Source: Spirochaeta lutea (GTDB taxonomy: Bacteria > Spirochaetota > Spirochaetia > DSM-27196 > Salinispiraceae). Taken from it: a stretch of DNA of 64,000 nucleotides. The position numbers and the translations under genes were made by a program. Below, in pieces: positions 30,412 through 39,811 of this stretch (positions are counted from its first letter, which is position 1; each line of letters opens with the position of its first letter). Under the pieces are notes generated by a model. It did not search any database and was not told where the DNA came from. It worked only from the letters and a program-made list of their open reading frames with translations. The stretch covers positions 284,629-348,628 of the forward strand of contig NZ_JNUP01000003.1 in the NCBI RefSeq assembly GCF_000758165.1, read 5' to 3'.

Positions 30412-30669
30412 GCATTTTTTTTCTTGGGTGATGTACCCCCTAGGTCTTGGGTAACAGAAGGTAAACAACGCTGGATACGACGACTCGGTTTACTGCCCAC
30501 GCCATGGGTAGGATCACCAGCACCAAGGGGTACAACCTTCTGCATACAAGGTGACCGGGAGTAGTCACACGCCAGGGGCTTGTCAACCAGGAGTTGTCAT
30601 TCTGCCAGCCGGAAGATGGTAGCGGGGAGGTTATAGGCTATCGTAGAATAAGCACCACGGAGGAGTGCT
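30412..30669. other. Intergenic region between TM2 and XRE genes
   Basis: Divergent spacer. It holds an inverted repeat GTGAC-N8-GTCAC near 30551-30568 and two TTGTCA copies (30580 and 30594 region) that may be operator or -35 elements for the XRE gene. No further open frame is credible. Confidence 0.35.
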
Positions 30670-31386
30670 ATGATACTGAAAGACAAGATACGGGCCCTAC
30701 GGGTAGCATCGGGTATGAGCCAGGAGACCATGGCGGAGCAGCTTAGTGTTTCCCGACAAGCCGTTGCAAAGTGGGAACTTGGCCAGAGTGTTCCGGAGGT
30801 TGAAACCCTGGTGACCCTGAGTCGCATGTTTCAGGTAAGCCTCGACCGGTTGCTGAAGGATGAGAACGACTGTCTCGGGCCCCTTCGTCCCGGGGATGCC
30901 GCCGGAGGGGTTGACTCCCTGGTGGAAGAGGAGGCCAAGCGGTACGGGGTTCAGGGCTTCTGCTCATTCCTGCTCCGGGCGAAGGCAGCAACCTATGCCG
31001 GGAAGGGCCCGGAGACGGAATCGTCACGCCCCTCCAGCCACGACCTGGAATACCGGGAGGGCCCTCTTCTCTATGTAGATACATTTCTGGGAGGAATGGC
31101 GTTCGCCGGAGAGGAGGCAGTGTGGCTTGACCGAACCCCCCTATGGAGCATGAATTACCTAGGAAGGGTTACCGGGGAGGGGTTCTCCGGGGACTTTCTA
31201 AAGGAAGCCCTGAAATCAGGGGTTCCTAGTCGACCATACCGGGGGCCTGAATACTTCTCCCGGGGCGAATACACCTATATCAGCCAGGTCAGCGGTACCA
31301 TGGACTGGTTTGAGGGAAGAGAATTCATCTACGTCCGGGGAACAGAGGTATACCAATGCCTGTTTCATGGCGGGAGAATCGTGTAA
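30670..31386 (+). CDS. XRE-family regulator fused to a DUF5680-like domain
   Basis: 238 aa. The N-terminal helix-turn-helix (about 6-60) reads 'ALRVASGMSQETMAEQLSVS' onward with 'AVAKWELGQSVPEVETL'. The C-terminal half (about 95-235) is a DUF5680-type domain with 'FCSFLLRAKAATYAGKGPE', 'GGMAFAGEEAVW' and 'YFSRGEYTYISQVSG'. In other genomes this pairing is annotated as a transcriptional regulator; the DUF may bind a ligand. GGAGGAG precedes the ATG. Target genes are unknown; the inverted repeat upstream suggests autoregulation. Confidence 0.82.
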   Translation: MILKDKIRALRVASGMSQETMAEQLSVSRQAVAKWELGQSVPEVETLVTLSRMFQVSLDRLLKDENDCLGPLRPGDAAGGVDSLVEEEAKRYGVQGFCSFLLRAKAATYAGKGPETESSRPSSHDLEYREGPLLYVDTFLGGMAFAGEEAVWLDRTPLWSMNYLGRVTGEGFSGDFLKEALKSGVPSRPYRGPEYFSRGEYTYISQVSGTMDWFEGREFIYVRGTEVYQCLFHGGRIV

Positions 31387-31471
31387 TCCCCCAGAACCCC
31401 AGGAGAAAACCATCTCGACATGACACCCATGAGTGATTATGGTATATACAGTGAGATGGAGGTTTGGGCAT

Positions 31472-31837
31472 ATGAACATAAAAAGGCTTTTCCTTGGCGT
31501 ACTGACCGCTGGACTACTACTTTTGGGAAGCTGTAATCTACCCAATTCTTCGGGGCTTTCAGGCAGCATTACCGGCACGGACAGCTCTGGGACCACGGAA
31601 ATTATTGTTGGAGACACCACCAGGGATCTGCAGCTGGAAGGGAGTTACCAGATTGATGCAGGAACCTTGACAGTCGTAATTACCAACCCCGATGGTGAAG
31701 AGGTGAGAAACGAGAACTATGGCCAGGGAACCTCGGGTTCCGTTAACTGGGCACTGGAAAGCAGCGTCGGAACCTGGAACCTCCAGGTGAATGCCAAGAG
31801 CTTTTCCGGTTCCTATGAATTCCGGTTCGTATACTAG
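31472..31837 (+). CDS. Small secreted lipoprotein
   Basis: 121 aa. The signal peptide 'MNIKRLFLGVLTAGLLLLGSC' ends in a lipobox with Cys21. The mature part is a short beta-rich domain with repeated Thr/Val strands ('LTVVITNPDGEEV', 'GTWNLQVNAKSFSGSYEF') that looks like a pre-peptidase-type or Ig-like fold. GGAGG lies nine bases before the ATG; an earlier in-frame ATG at 31433 would bury the signal. No specific function can be assigned. Confidence 0.75.
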   Translation: MNIKRLFLGVLTAGLLLLGSCNLPNSSGLSGSITGTDSSGTTEIIVGDTTRDLQLEGSYQIDAGTLTVVITNPDGEEVRNENYGQGTSGSVNWALESSVGTWNLQVNAKSFSGSYEFRFVY

Positions 31838-31851
31838 GAACTCTGGAAATC

Positions 31852-33188
31852 ATGAACGTTATTATACTCGGCGCAGGCCGGGTCGGTTTTTAGCTGGCGA
31901 AACAGCTTTCGGATGAGGGACGCCAGGTAACCCTCATCGAGAAAGACCCGGCCAAAGCCCGGTATGCCCAAGCCCAACTGGACTGCATGGTGCTGAACGA
32001 TGAAGGGAATAACCTGACCCTTTTAGCTAAGGCCGGTGCTGCGGATGCGGATTTCTTTATAAGCGTTACCGAATCGGACGAGATGAACCTTCTCAGCTGT
32101 GGTCTTGTCTCCGGGGAGTTTCAGAAACCAAAAACCATAGCCAGGGTGCGAAACTACGACTACTCCGAGGCGACGACCTGGGACAACCCCCTATTCGGGA
32201 TTGATCACATCATCAATTCCGAGATTGAGGTTGCCCGGGAAATAACCAATATTATTAAACACGGCGTTCGAAGCAATATCATGACCCTGGAAAACTCGTC
32301 GCTGCAAATTCGCAATCTGACGATAGACGAAGAATCACCCTTCAAATATAAGCCCCTCCAGGAACTGCGATCATCTATTGCAGTAGATTTTATCGCACCC
32401 TTTCTGCTCAGGATGGAGGAGTACATTATTCCCACAGGAGCCACCCGTCTCTTGGAGAATGACAAGCTTTTCATCCTGGCCAGCGAATCAGGGTTCGAAG
32501 CCATCTTCGAACTCGCCCACAAAAAACCCCAGGGGATAAGAAAGATTGCCTTTGTAGGCGGGAGGAATGTTGCCTGCTTCCTGGCAGATTACCTCGGAGA
32601 TCAACAACACGACCATATCTCCGATACCGTTACGATCTGCTGATTGCCACCACGGGAAATCAGGAGCTAAATATCATTTCTTCCATGTATGCAAAGCGGA
32701 AGGGGGTTCAGCGGGTAATCGCGCTTGTAAACAAGGTGGGCTACACCAGTATTACCCAGGAGTTGGGAATTGATGTCGCGGTGAGCATGAATACAACAAC
32801 GGTAAAAAGCATCCTGAAACGGATCCGGAAGGGCAATGCCCGGAGTATTCATACTATATCGGAGAGTAAATTCGTGATCATTGAATTGTCTATTGTAGAC
32901 AACTGCCCCGTTCTGGGTCAGGCAATCAAATCACTTCGCTTTCCTAAAGACAGTCTCATTCTGATGGTAACCCGGGATGGCAAGAATATTATTCCCCGGG
33001 GGGATCTGACCTTTCAAACCGGCGATCATGTGGTGGTGATTTCCCATCAATCAACCATTAGCGCATTGATGAGTTATTCAGCGTCCTATGATTCATGGAT
33101 TTTTTGTACTAGGGGTAGTTTCGGCCATCGTGGGCATTCTCTCGGGTTTTATGGTGATTCCCCTGCTCATTGCCCTGGGGTATGGTGA
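31852..33188 (+). pseudogene. trkA: trkA, potassium uptake regulator, broken by a nonsense codon, internal deletion and frameshift
   Basis: TrkA gates the TrkH channel by binding NAD(H) or nucleotides on two Rossmann (RCK) domains. The first starts 'MNVIILGAGRVGF' and is then interrupted by TAG at 31891, where the sequence continues in frame ('LAKQLSDEGRQVTLIEKD'). It is intact through 'DKLFILASESG'. The second Rossmann domain begins 'KIAFVGGRNVACFLADYLG'. After about 40 missing residues it resumes in another frame (near 32630) as 'YDLLIATTGNQELNIIS', followed by a full RCK_C ('NIIPRGDLTFQTGDHVVVIS'). The stop at 33188 overlaps trkH. At least two separate lesions make it non-functional. Confidence 0.85.
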
Positions 33189-33620
33189 GGGTGCTTCGGC
33201 GGCAGGCTTCGGAATTGCCATTGGAATAGCCGCGGTTTTTGCCCTGGTAATCCAAGTCGTTACGAAGCTTCTGTCCAGGGGCAAGACTGCTGAAAACCTG
33301 ACACCCAATGATGGGTTCCTGATTGTAACCTTGAGCTGGGTGTTGGCTTCTGTGATGGGGGCCCTGCCCTTCTATATTTCGGGCTGACGGCGGTTCAGAC
33401 CATGTTATTGATGGCGGGGGGTATGGACTGGTTTGATGCGTCAACCCATAGTTTCGCAACCATGGCTACCGGTGGATTCAGTACCAGGAATACGAGCCTC
33501 GGGGCCTTTTCATCCCCCTACATTCATGTAGTGGTGACCATCTTCATGGTTTTAGCAGGGTTGAACTTCAGACTTTACACCGTACTGGTAATCCTTACTC
33601 CCACCTTTTGGCGGAAGTAG
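33088..33620 (+). pseudogene. trkH: trkH, potassium channel subunit, internally deleted and truncated
   Basis: TrkH is normally about 480 residues with four pore repeats. Here the first three membrane helices are readable ('GVVSAIVGILSGFMVIPLLIAL' through '[18 protein letters not shown]', stop at 33385). The sequence then jumps, out of frame, to a later repeat: '[20 protein letters not shown]' with selectivity-filter-like '[12 protein letters not shown]', then '[13 protein letters not shown]'. About 100 residues including the first pore loop are missing between the parts. Everything after 'TPTFWRK' (33620) is absent; polB begins to read in from 33641. Confidence 0.85.
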
Positions 33621-33640
33621 ACGGAAGATCCGGTTTGTCC

Positions 33641-35986
33641 CTACAATCCCAACTCCAGCTGATCGGAGAGGGGTGAGAGGCTCGTGTAGGGACCGGGGCC
33701 GGAAGAAGGTGTTCCCCGGAGGAAGCTATCTCCGAGATCGGCGGCTTCGGCGAGGCTCTGCCAGACAGGCAGCAGCTGGTGTTGTATATAGTGGGCGTAG
33801 TCTATGGGGGCGTGGCGAATCGAAAGGGGCTGAGGTCCCTGGGTTGTCATGAGGTATTGAATCCGGCCCTTTTGACGGGTCCAGCCCAGGAGCCGGGCAG
33901 CCCGAACCTGGGGCGGTGCGCCTTTTTCGTATTCCTGGGCTGGCCGCCGGAGAATTTTTTTGTAGACTAGTTGATCATCCAACCTGCCGGCGGTTAGGGA
34001 GGCGGTGAATTCCCGGACGAAGCGTTCAAGGGTTTCCGGGGGAGCATCGGAGAAAAGCAGGGTCAAGAGCTCCCGCTGAAAGTTCTGAGCCAGGGGGGTG
34101 TAGTCGCTCCGGGCCGCCTCCATGCCCTTGATTTCGATTGTCTCAGGGTCTCCCCTTGTACCGGCATAGCCTTTGGCTCTTCCCCGGATCGGTTCGCCAG
34201 GGAGGGTTGAACGCAGGGGGGGCAGGAGAAAACGGCGGTACCAGGTTTCAAAACGGAGCTGGATGCGGCTGGCAACCTTGTAGGTTTCTTGGATATATGC
34301 GCCCAGCTCGGCAGTGGCCTGCTCTGCCATGGATGAGCCACGGGCATTCAAATCACCCTGTACCCCCCCGGGTAGGGTAACAAAAACCGAATCCGTATCA
34401 CCGTACAAGACGCTGTAGCCCTTACGGGTAAAAAAATCCCGGGCGAAATGCAGACACACCTTCCCAAAACCCGTGATGGCACCGGCGAGCTCGGTTCGGC
34501 CGTAGGTGCACCCCGGCGAACCCAATACGCCGTAAAAACTATTCATGAGAATCTTGTAAACAAAGGCTCCGACCTCATCCCCGGATGCGAGGCTGGCTTC
34601 CCGGTTGGTTACATAGGTATCTAAGAGACCCGGAAGAATACCCGTCTGGCGGGAGAAGCGTGCACCGTTGGGCGCGGTGATGAGGGTTTCCGGGTTATCT
34701 GGGGGGGATGCTATCGATTCAGCCCGTTGGAAGGAGAGGGGATCAATATTGAAGGTGCGCATGATGGACGGGTAGAGGCTGCGGAAATCAAAGACCATGA
34801 CCTGGGAGAAGAGGCCCGGGACGGGTTCCAAAACCGTGCCTCCCGCAGCACCGGTGACGGGTTTCTGGGGTTTTTCGGCGGGAGGAAGAACACGGCGTCG
34901 TATGAGTTCCATGGCGTAGATCCGTTCAAAGGCGGGGATGCTGGTCCAGGACATTTCCAGGTTCATCCCCGTGAGGCGGGCCCGGGAGACGGTTAACTCA
35001 TCCATCCTGGTTGTCTTTAGGATGTCTAGTACCAGGGTTGCATCTTCCAGACAGTACAGGCAGTAGTCTTGGGGGGATTCCCGGCGAAGGGTTTCGAGGA
35101 GCTGTATTTTTTCCGGTCCGCTCTGGTGGATGAGCTTGCCCCGGCCCAAAATTTGGTTAGCCACCGTCTCAAGGCGGTGGTCGGGAAATTTCAGGCCTGA
35201 ACTGCGCATTATCCTCATGGCATCCACCACCTGTCTGCCGGGTACCAAGACCCTGGTGAGTCCCGAATTGGTCTTCCGAAGGGTGGAAGGTTCCCCCACT
35301 GCCCTGCCGAAATCAAAATCCATTCCCAGTGCCTGGAAGCGCTGGAACAACACAGCCATATCAAACTCCGCCACGTTCCAGCCGGTTATGACATCCGGAT
35401 CCCATTCCAGGAGCATAGCGGCGCATCGATGGAGCAGCTGGGCCTCGTTTTCGCAGATCAAGATCCTGGGGTCCCGGATTCCGTGGTAAGACTCACCCCA
35501 GAACAATACCGCCTGATTTCCTCGGGTATCTGCAAGGGATATTGCCCGGACTTGGTTCCTGGGATCTGTTTCGATGTCCAAGGAGAGCCACACCAGGGTG
35601 GTGTTCCCATCCCAGGGGGTGATCTCCGGATTATGCAGGAAGTAATCGACCCGCCTGCCGGCAGCCCGGGTTCCCCGAAGGAGCACGGGGCCGCGGATGC
35701 CTGTGAAGATAAGAAAATCATCCGCCGGGGAAAGCCCCGACCCGAAGGCTCCCGGATCGGAAGGCCGCGCCTTCTTGAGGGGTTCGCCCGCAAAGCTCTG
35801 CCATACCCCCTGAGGATCGGGTCTGAAGAATGCGGGCCGGTACCCGAGAATTTGAGCCGCGAAACTCCCTCCTTCGGCGAACCGTCCCGCAATACGGAGG
35901 GTATTCCGGTAGTTCCAGGTATCGGTAATAAACCCGGCGTAAAGACCGGGCTCTTCCGGAGAAGATTGCTGGATGCTGGAGATCAT
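33641..35986 (-). CDS. polB: Family B DNA polymerase (Pol II-like) with proofreading exonuclease
   Basis: 781 aa, the size of E. coli Pol II (783). Exonuclease motifs are Exo I 'LSLDIET', Exo II 'NVAEFDMAVLF' and Exo III 'YCLEDATLV'. Polymerase motifs are A 'DFRSLYPSIM', B 'KILMNSFYGVLG' and C 'YGDTDSVFV'. All catalytic aspartates are present, so it should be active. Pol II acts in restart and translesion synthesis. It follows three AIM24-family genes by 17 bp and lacks its own clear ribosome site. A UvrD or SOS operator is not visible. Confidence 0.92.
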   Translation of the reverse strand: MISSIQQSSPEEPGLYAGFITDTWNYRNTLRIAGRFAEGGSFAAQILGYRPAFFRPDPQGVWQSFAGEPLKKARPSDPGAFGSGLSPADDFLIFTGIRGPVLLRGTRAAGRRVDYFLHNPEITPWDGNTTLVWLSLDIETDPRNQVRAISLADTRGNQAVLFWGESYHGIRDPRILICENEAQLLHRCAAMLLEWDPDVITGWNVAEFDMAVLFQRFQALGMDFDFGRAVGEPSTLRKTNSGLTRVLVPGRQVVDAMRIMRSSGLKFPDHRLETVANQILGRGKLIHQSGPEKIQLLETLRRESPQDYCLYCLEDATLVLDILKTTRMDELTVSRARLTGMNLEMSWTSIPAFERIYAMELIRRRVLPPAEKPQKPVTGAAGGTVLEPVPGLFSQVMVFDFRSLYPSIMRTFNIDPLSFQRAESIASPPDNPETLITAPNGARFSRQTGILPGLLDTYVTNREASLASGDEVGAFVYKILMNSFYGVLGSPGCTYGRTELAGAITGFGKVCLHFARDFFTRKGYSVLYGDTDSVFVTLPGGVQGDLNARGSSMAEQATAELGAYIQETYKVASRIQLRFETWYRRFLLPPLRSTLPGEPIRGRAKGYAGTRGDPETIEIKGMEAARSDYTPLAQNFQRELLTLLFSDAPPETLERFVREFTASLTAGRLDDQLVYKKILRRPAQEYEKGAPPQVRAARLLGWTRQKGRIQYLMTTQGPQPLSIRHAPIDYAHYIQHQLLPVWQSLAEAADLGDSFLRGTPSSGPGPYTSLSPLSDQLELGL

Positions 35987-36003
35987 TGCACTTCAATACT
36001 ACA

Positions 36004-36690
36004 CTAGGAATTGGATTGTTTCTGCACCCGCCGGTAGGCGTCCGCCCACTGAACAAATGCGGGGGCGAGCCGGGTCTGAATCCATACGGTTCCCCGTCCG
36101 GTAAACCGGCACACCAGCCCCTCTCCGGAGAAAAAGAGGCTCTTGAGGCCGCTGACCGGCCGCACATCGTAGGTCAGCCCCTGGGTGAATGCTGCAATGT
36201 ATCCGGTATCGACTACATAACTATCCTGGACATCGATGGCCAAGATACCTCCATAGGAATTGAACCAAAGATCCCCTCTGCCCTCGACCCCGATCATGAA
36301 GAGTTTCTCACCGGAAAAGAACCCTTTCCAACCTTGGAAGTCGGCGCGAACCTCAAGTTCGGGACTGGAGGCCAGATACGCGGAGTTTTGAATGTAGACC
36401 CCCTCGTCCTCCAGGTAGAGATGGGTGATATCACCAGGGCAACCGGGGGCTATACCGATGGTGCCGGAGCCCTGGGGTGCACTAAACTCATTCTGGAATA
36501 ACCGCTCCCCGGAGAGCAGCCGTCCAAGGCCGCCTTTGGCGCTGGTCTTCATGGCCAGAGAAGAATCCATATAGGCCATGGCTGAGGCCTCCACCCGGAG
36601 AGATTGGCCTTGCTGGAGGGTTACCTCCGCCAGGGCATAGTCCGGGGATGCCTCAATGGAATATCTATAATCGGATTTTTGACTGTTCAT
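36004..36690 (-). CDS. AIM24-family protein, third of three tandem copies
   Basis: 228 aa, AIM24/TIGR00266 beta-helical fold. Typical phrases are 'QGQSLRVEASAMAYMDSSLAMKTSAKG', shortened here as 'VEASAMAYMDSS', 'LFQNEFSAPQGSGTIGIAP' and the C-terminal 'GEGLVCRFTGRGTVWIQTR'. The mitochondrial AIM24 helps organise cristae; bacterial members have no agreed role. It lies 10 bp after the second copy and 17 bp before polB. The three copies differ too much to be recent duplicates. Confidence 0.88.
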   Translation of the reverse strand: MNSQKSDYRYSIEASPDYALAEVTLQQGQSLRVEASAMAYMDSSLAMKTSAKGGLGRLLSGERLFQNEFSAPQGSGTIGIAPGCPGDITHLYLEDEGVYIQNSAYLASSPELEVRADFQGWKGFFSGEKLFMIGVEGRGDLWFNSYGGILAIDVQDSYVVDTGYIAAFTQGLTYDVRPVSGLKSLFFSGEGLVCRFTGRGTVWIQTRLAPAFVQWADAYRRVQKQSNS

Positions 36691-36700
36691 GCCGTTCTCC

Positions 36701-37390
36701 CTACTGTTTCTTTGCGGTCAGATGGGGTGTCAACTTCGCTCCCAGGGCTCGATCGCTGTGGGTCTGACACCATACCCTTCCGTGACCGGTGAAGCGGCAA
36801 ACCAGCCCCTCCCCTCCCAGAAAGGAGGATACCCAGCTTTTTCCGGCCTTGCTGACCGAGAACTCCAGCCCCGATTCAAAGGCTACAATATTTCCCGTAT
36901 CGACGATGTACTCCCCTGAAACATCCACGGGGTATATGGCACCGAAGGCACTGAGCAGGACTACACCACTCCCCGAAAGATTGAGCCATACGAAATTCTC
37001 TCCTGAAAACAGGTTCTTAAAGCCTCCCCATTGGATGTCCATGGTGATTTCATCGCTATGGGCAACAAAGGCTCCGCTCTGGGCTGTCAGCTTCATTCCC
37101 GGCTCCAGCTCTACCACTTGCATATCTCCCGGCAAATCCGTCGCAAGGTAGATCTCACCGCCTCTGGATCCTGCGGTAAAATGATTGAGAAAAAAGCCTT
37201 CACCGGCCAGGCTTCGGCTCATTCCCTTGAGGGCTGCCTTCAGACCCTTACCCTTGCTTACCCGGGTTTGAATCCCCATATCCTCGGACATGGCGATCAT
37301 AGCACCACCCTCGGCGGTGCAGGTTTCCCCGGGAGCCAGGGTCAGATGCGCGGCGGTGTTCGCCGGACGTTGCACAAGATTTATAGTCAT
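36701..37390 (-). CDS. AIM24-family protein, second of three tandem copies
   Basis: 229 aa with the family repeats: 'LAPGETCTAEGGAMIAMSED', 'EGFFLNHFTAGSRGGEIYLA', 'QSGAFVAHSDEI' and 'GEGLVCRFTGHGRVWCQTHS'. The 'NHF' and 'LVCRFTG' segments are shared with its neighbours. The start is 13 bp after the end of copy one. No catalytic residues can be pointed to. Confidence 0.88.
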   Translation of the reverse strand: MTINLVQRPANTAAHLTLAPGETCTAEGGAMIAMSEDMGIQTRVSKGKGLKAALKGMSRSLAGEGFFLNHFTAGSRGGEIYLATDLPGDMQVVELEPGMKLTAQSGAFVAHSDEITMDIQWGGFKNLFSGENFVWLNLSGSGVVLLSAFGAIYPVDVSGEYIVDTGNIVAFESGLEFSVSKAGKSWVSSFLGGEGLVCRFTGHGRVWCQTHSDRALGAKLTPHLTAKKQ

Positions 37391-37403
37391 CCTTCTTACC
37401 CCC

Positions 37404-38069
37404 TTACCGGAATTTCGGATTTAGCCAGGCTGCCAACCCCCGGATACTCCGGGTCTGAAGGTACACCGTTCCCTGGCCCTGAAGACGGGTTACCAATCCC
37501 TCCCCGCCAAAAATGGAAGCGAAGGCACCGCCGGGAGCACGGATTCCCAGGGATAGGCCGGGATCGTAGGCTACCAGATGCCCTGAATCCACCAGAAGCT
37601 CGCCCGAAACCTGGCGCGTGAGAATCCCCCCGTAGGCACCGAACCAGAGAATACCCTGCCCCCGGGCCCGGAGCTTCACCAGTCCCTCGCCACCGATCCA
37701 GGAGGCGAACCCCGCCCAGGCGGTGGAGAGACTGACCCCGGGGGTGCAGGCAAGAAAACTGCCCCGCTGCAGGCAAATCTCCTGGTCGGGACCCAGGGCG
37801 ATCTCCACAATTTGGCCGGGCACGTCCTGAGCTAACACCAGATTTTGAGAAACCGTCTTGTTGTTCCGGAAATGGTTTACAAAGAAGGATTCTCCCCCGA
37901 AGGTCCGCTTACCCAGGGCTGAAAAAAACCCCCCGTTGGGTTTAGCGTCCATATCTAAACCGGCATCCATGGATTGCATAGCACCGGATTCCGCAATGAC
38001 CTGTTCACCCGGGTCAAGGGTAATGGTTATGTAACTAAAGGCTGTTCCGCCCTCAAGTACCGCCTTCAC
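37404..38069 (-). CDS. AIM24-family protein, first of three tandem copies
   Basis: 221 aa, promoter-proximal member. Family phrases are 'LDPGEQVIAESGAMQSMDAG', 'ESFFVNHFRNNKTVSQNLVLA', 'LQRGSFLACTPGV' and 'GEGLVTRLQGQGTVYLQTRS'. It has no signal peptide or membrane segment, so it is probably cytoplasmic or peripheral. All three copies sit head-to-tail with spacings of 10-13 bp, which implies one transcript reading on into polB. Confidence 0.88.
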   Translation of the reverse strand: MKAVLEGGTAFSYITITLDPGEQVIAESGAMQSMDAGLDMDAKPNGGFFSALGKRTFGGESFFVNHFRNNKTVSQNLVLAQDVPGQIVEIALGPDQEICLQRGSFLACTPGVSLSTAWAGFASWIGGEGLVKLRARGQGILWFGAYGGILTRQVSGELLVDSGHLVAYDPGLSLGIRAPGGAFASIFGGEGLVTRLQGQGTVYLQTRSIRGLAAWLNPKFR

Positions 38070-38270
38070 AACCGGCCTCCTTGTTTCTAGTCTCCTAGGT
38101 ATACGGATGGGATAGCGAGGCTCCTTCGGAATACCGTTATACCGGAACCTTGCGCTGGACTAAGAAAAAAACTCACTGTTATGCCAATTGCAGATGACTT
38201 GCGCGATCGGCTGTAGTGAAAGTCTAATGCAGGATTTTGGACTCTGCAAACGTCCCTTTTACTGGAGGCG
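38070..38270. other. Spacer upstream of the AIM24 operon
   Basis: 201 bp between yihY and the first AIM24 gene, which must hold the AIM24-polB promoter. I see no strong -35/-10 pair and no T-tailed terminator for yihY; a weak stem GCAG...CTGC (38228-38251) is the best candidate. Confidence 0.3.
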
Positions 38271-39287
38271 TTAATCCTGGGATGTCTTTCGCAGCCCAGC
38301 CGTCAAATACCGCCAGAACGCCTTGGGATGCCACCACGGTTCGCCCTTGGATTCGGTCTCTGCGATACCCTGGGGAACGGCGTATATCCGTACCAATACG
38401 CTGGAGATGAGTAGGATATCCGAGAGGATTCTCATGTAGAATAGTACCACCAAAACCGAAGCCACCGCCCCGAGGATGAGTAACCGTGCACCCAATCCCA
38501 GGATAATCCGGGAACCCAGAACCGCAAACGCCTGACTCGCACCCGCCGCCAGGCCGGCGATTACCAGGGTCGGTATAAACCGCAGGATACGGCCGGAAAA
38601 GAGATAGTACATGCCTGCAATAATTACTGTGTACAGCATCCAAGCCGCAAGACGGGACAACAACCCCGATACCCACCCCGGCAGTACCACCAGGGAACTC
38701 GCCACATCCAGCAGCGGAGTGAGCACAGCACCGGCGTAGAACAGTAAAAGAAACACCGCCATGAGCGGAATGGCAACCACCCGGTATACCAGGGTCTGCT
38801 GCATACTAGAACCGAGCATGGTGGCCATACCCGTACCAAGGTCGGTGAACAGGGTATTCACGGCGTAGAGAAACGCACCGATGGTCACAAAATCCAGGGA
38901 TGACAGGGACGGAGCCTCCCCGAGAACCCTGTCTATTACCTGCTGCTTTATATCCGGGGGTAAAAAACCCAGGAGCTGGTTCTCGATGAGGGTCATTACC
39001 TCGGGGACCAGGAGTACGGATCTGAGGCTTACCAGAATAAAGAGCAGGGGTATGCTTCCGAAGAGCAGGCTAAAGGCTATGCCCTTGGCCAGGATCGGCC
39101 CGTTGTTGGCATCGTAAATGCGGAAGAAGCGCAGCAGCCTCATGGTGCTGGTTAGTTCCCTGGCCTTCGCCAGTCTACGGAACCCGGTACGGCGCCGATG
39201 CACCTTCGGTTTCCGGTCCATTAAAAGCCGCTGCACCCGCTTCGAGCCCTTGTCGGGTATCTCCTTCCGTTCTTCTCTAAATGCCAT
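38271..39287 (-). CDS. YihY/BrkB family inner-membrane protein
   Basis: 338 aa. A basic N-terminus is followed by six membrane segments and a short cytoplasmic tail. The family phrases 'GIAFSLLFGSIPLLFILVSL', 'YAVNTLFTDLGTGMATML' and 'FYAGAVLTPLLD' are visible. Members were once called ribonuclease BN in error and are now treated as membrane proteins or transporters of unknown substrate. It follows mscL by 14 bp. Confidence 0.85.
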   Translation of the reverse strand: MAFREERKEIPDKGSKRVQRLLMDRKPKVHRRRTGFRRLAKARELTSTMRLLRFFRIYDANNGPILAKGIAFSLLFGSIPLLFILVSLRSVLLVPEVMTLIENQLLGFLPPDIKQQVIDRVLGEAPSLSSLDFVTIGAFLYAVNTLFTDLGTGMATMLGSSMQQTLVYRVVAIPLMAVFLLLFYAGAVLTPLLDVASSLVVLPGWVSGLLSRLAAWMLYTVIIAGMYYLFSGRILRFIPTLVIAGLAAGASQAFAVLGSRIILGLGARLLILGAVASVLVVLFYMRILSDILLISSVLVRIYAVPQGIAETESKGEPWWHPKAFWRYLTAGLRKTSQD

Positions 39288-39301
39288 GGAACGGCTCCGG
39301 C

Positions 39302-39811
39302 TTAGGTAAGCTCAACCCGGCCGCCGGGGGCTGAGGAACGTTTTTTCAGTACGGTGGTGCAGTGAGGACACCGCAGGGCCTTGATGTGAATGACCGACTG
39401 GCAGTAGGGGCAGGTCTTGGTGGAATCGGGCTCCCCGGCTCTTTCCGAGGCGGGGCCTTCAGGAGTACCCTGGTTCGAGGGCGGTTCAGGTATCCCCCCT
39501 GGTTTTTTAGGCTGCCAACCTTCCTTAAAGCCTTCTGCCAGGGAGTCCCTGGTTCGCACGGCAATGAAAATCACCAGGGCAATGATGAAGAAATCGATTA
39601 CGCTTTGAATAAAGGATCCGTAATTCAGTACCACTGCCCCCAGGGTAATACTCAGGCTGGAAACATCCACCCCTCCCAGAAGCACCCCTACCCCGGGCAT
39701 GATAATATCATTTACCAGGGAGTTTACGATCTTCCCGAAGGCACCACCCATGATAACCGCGACGGCGAGATCAACCACATTTCCCCGTTTAATGAACTCT
39801 CTGAACCTCAT
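39302..39811 (-). CDS. mscL: Large-conductance mechanosensitive channel MscL with C-terminal zinc ribbon
   Basis: 169 aa. The N-terminal amphipathic helix and TM1 '[20 protein letters not shown]' hold the pore constriction, and TM2 is '[19 protein letters not shown]'. Then comes a proline-rich linker and a zinc ribbon: '[18 protein letters not shown]' (two CxxC pairs). Classical MscL ends in a simple helix, so the ribbon is an addition, though found in other bacterial MscL. It releases solutes under hypo-osmotic shock. The ATG overlaps the GNAT stop (ATGA). Confidence 0.94.
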   Translation of the reverse strand: MRFREFIKRGNVVDLAVAVIMGGAFGKIVNSLVNDIIMPGVGVLLGGVDVSSLSITLGAVVLNYGSFIQSVIDFFIIALVIFIAVRTRDSLAEGFKEGWQPKKPGGIPEPPSNQGTPEGPASERAGEPDSTKTCPYCQSVIHIKALRCPHCTTVLKKRSSAPGGRVELT

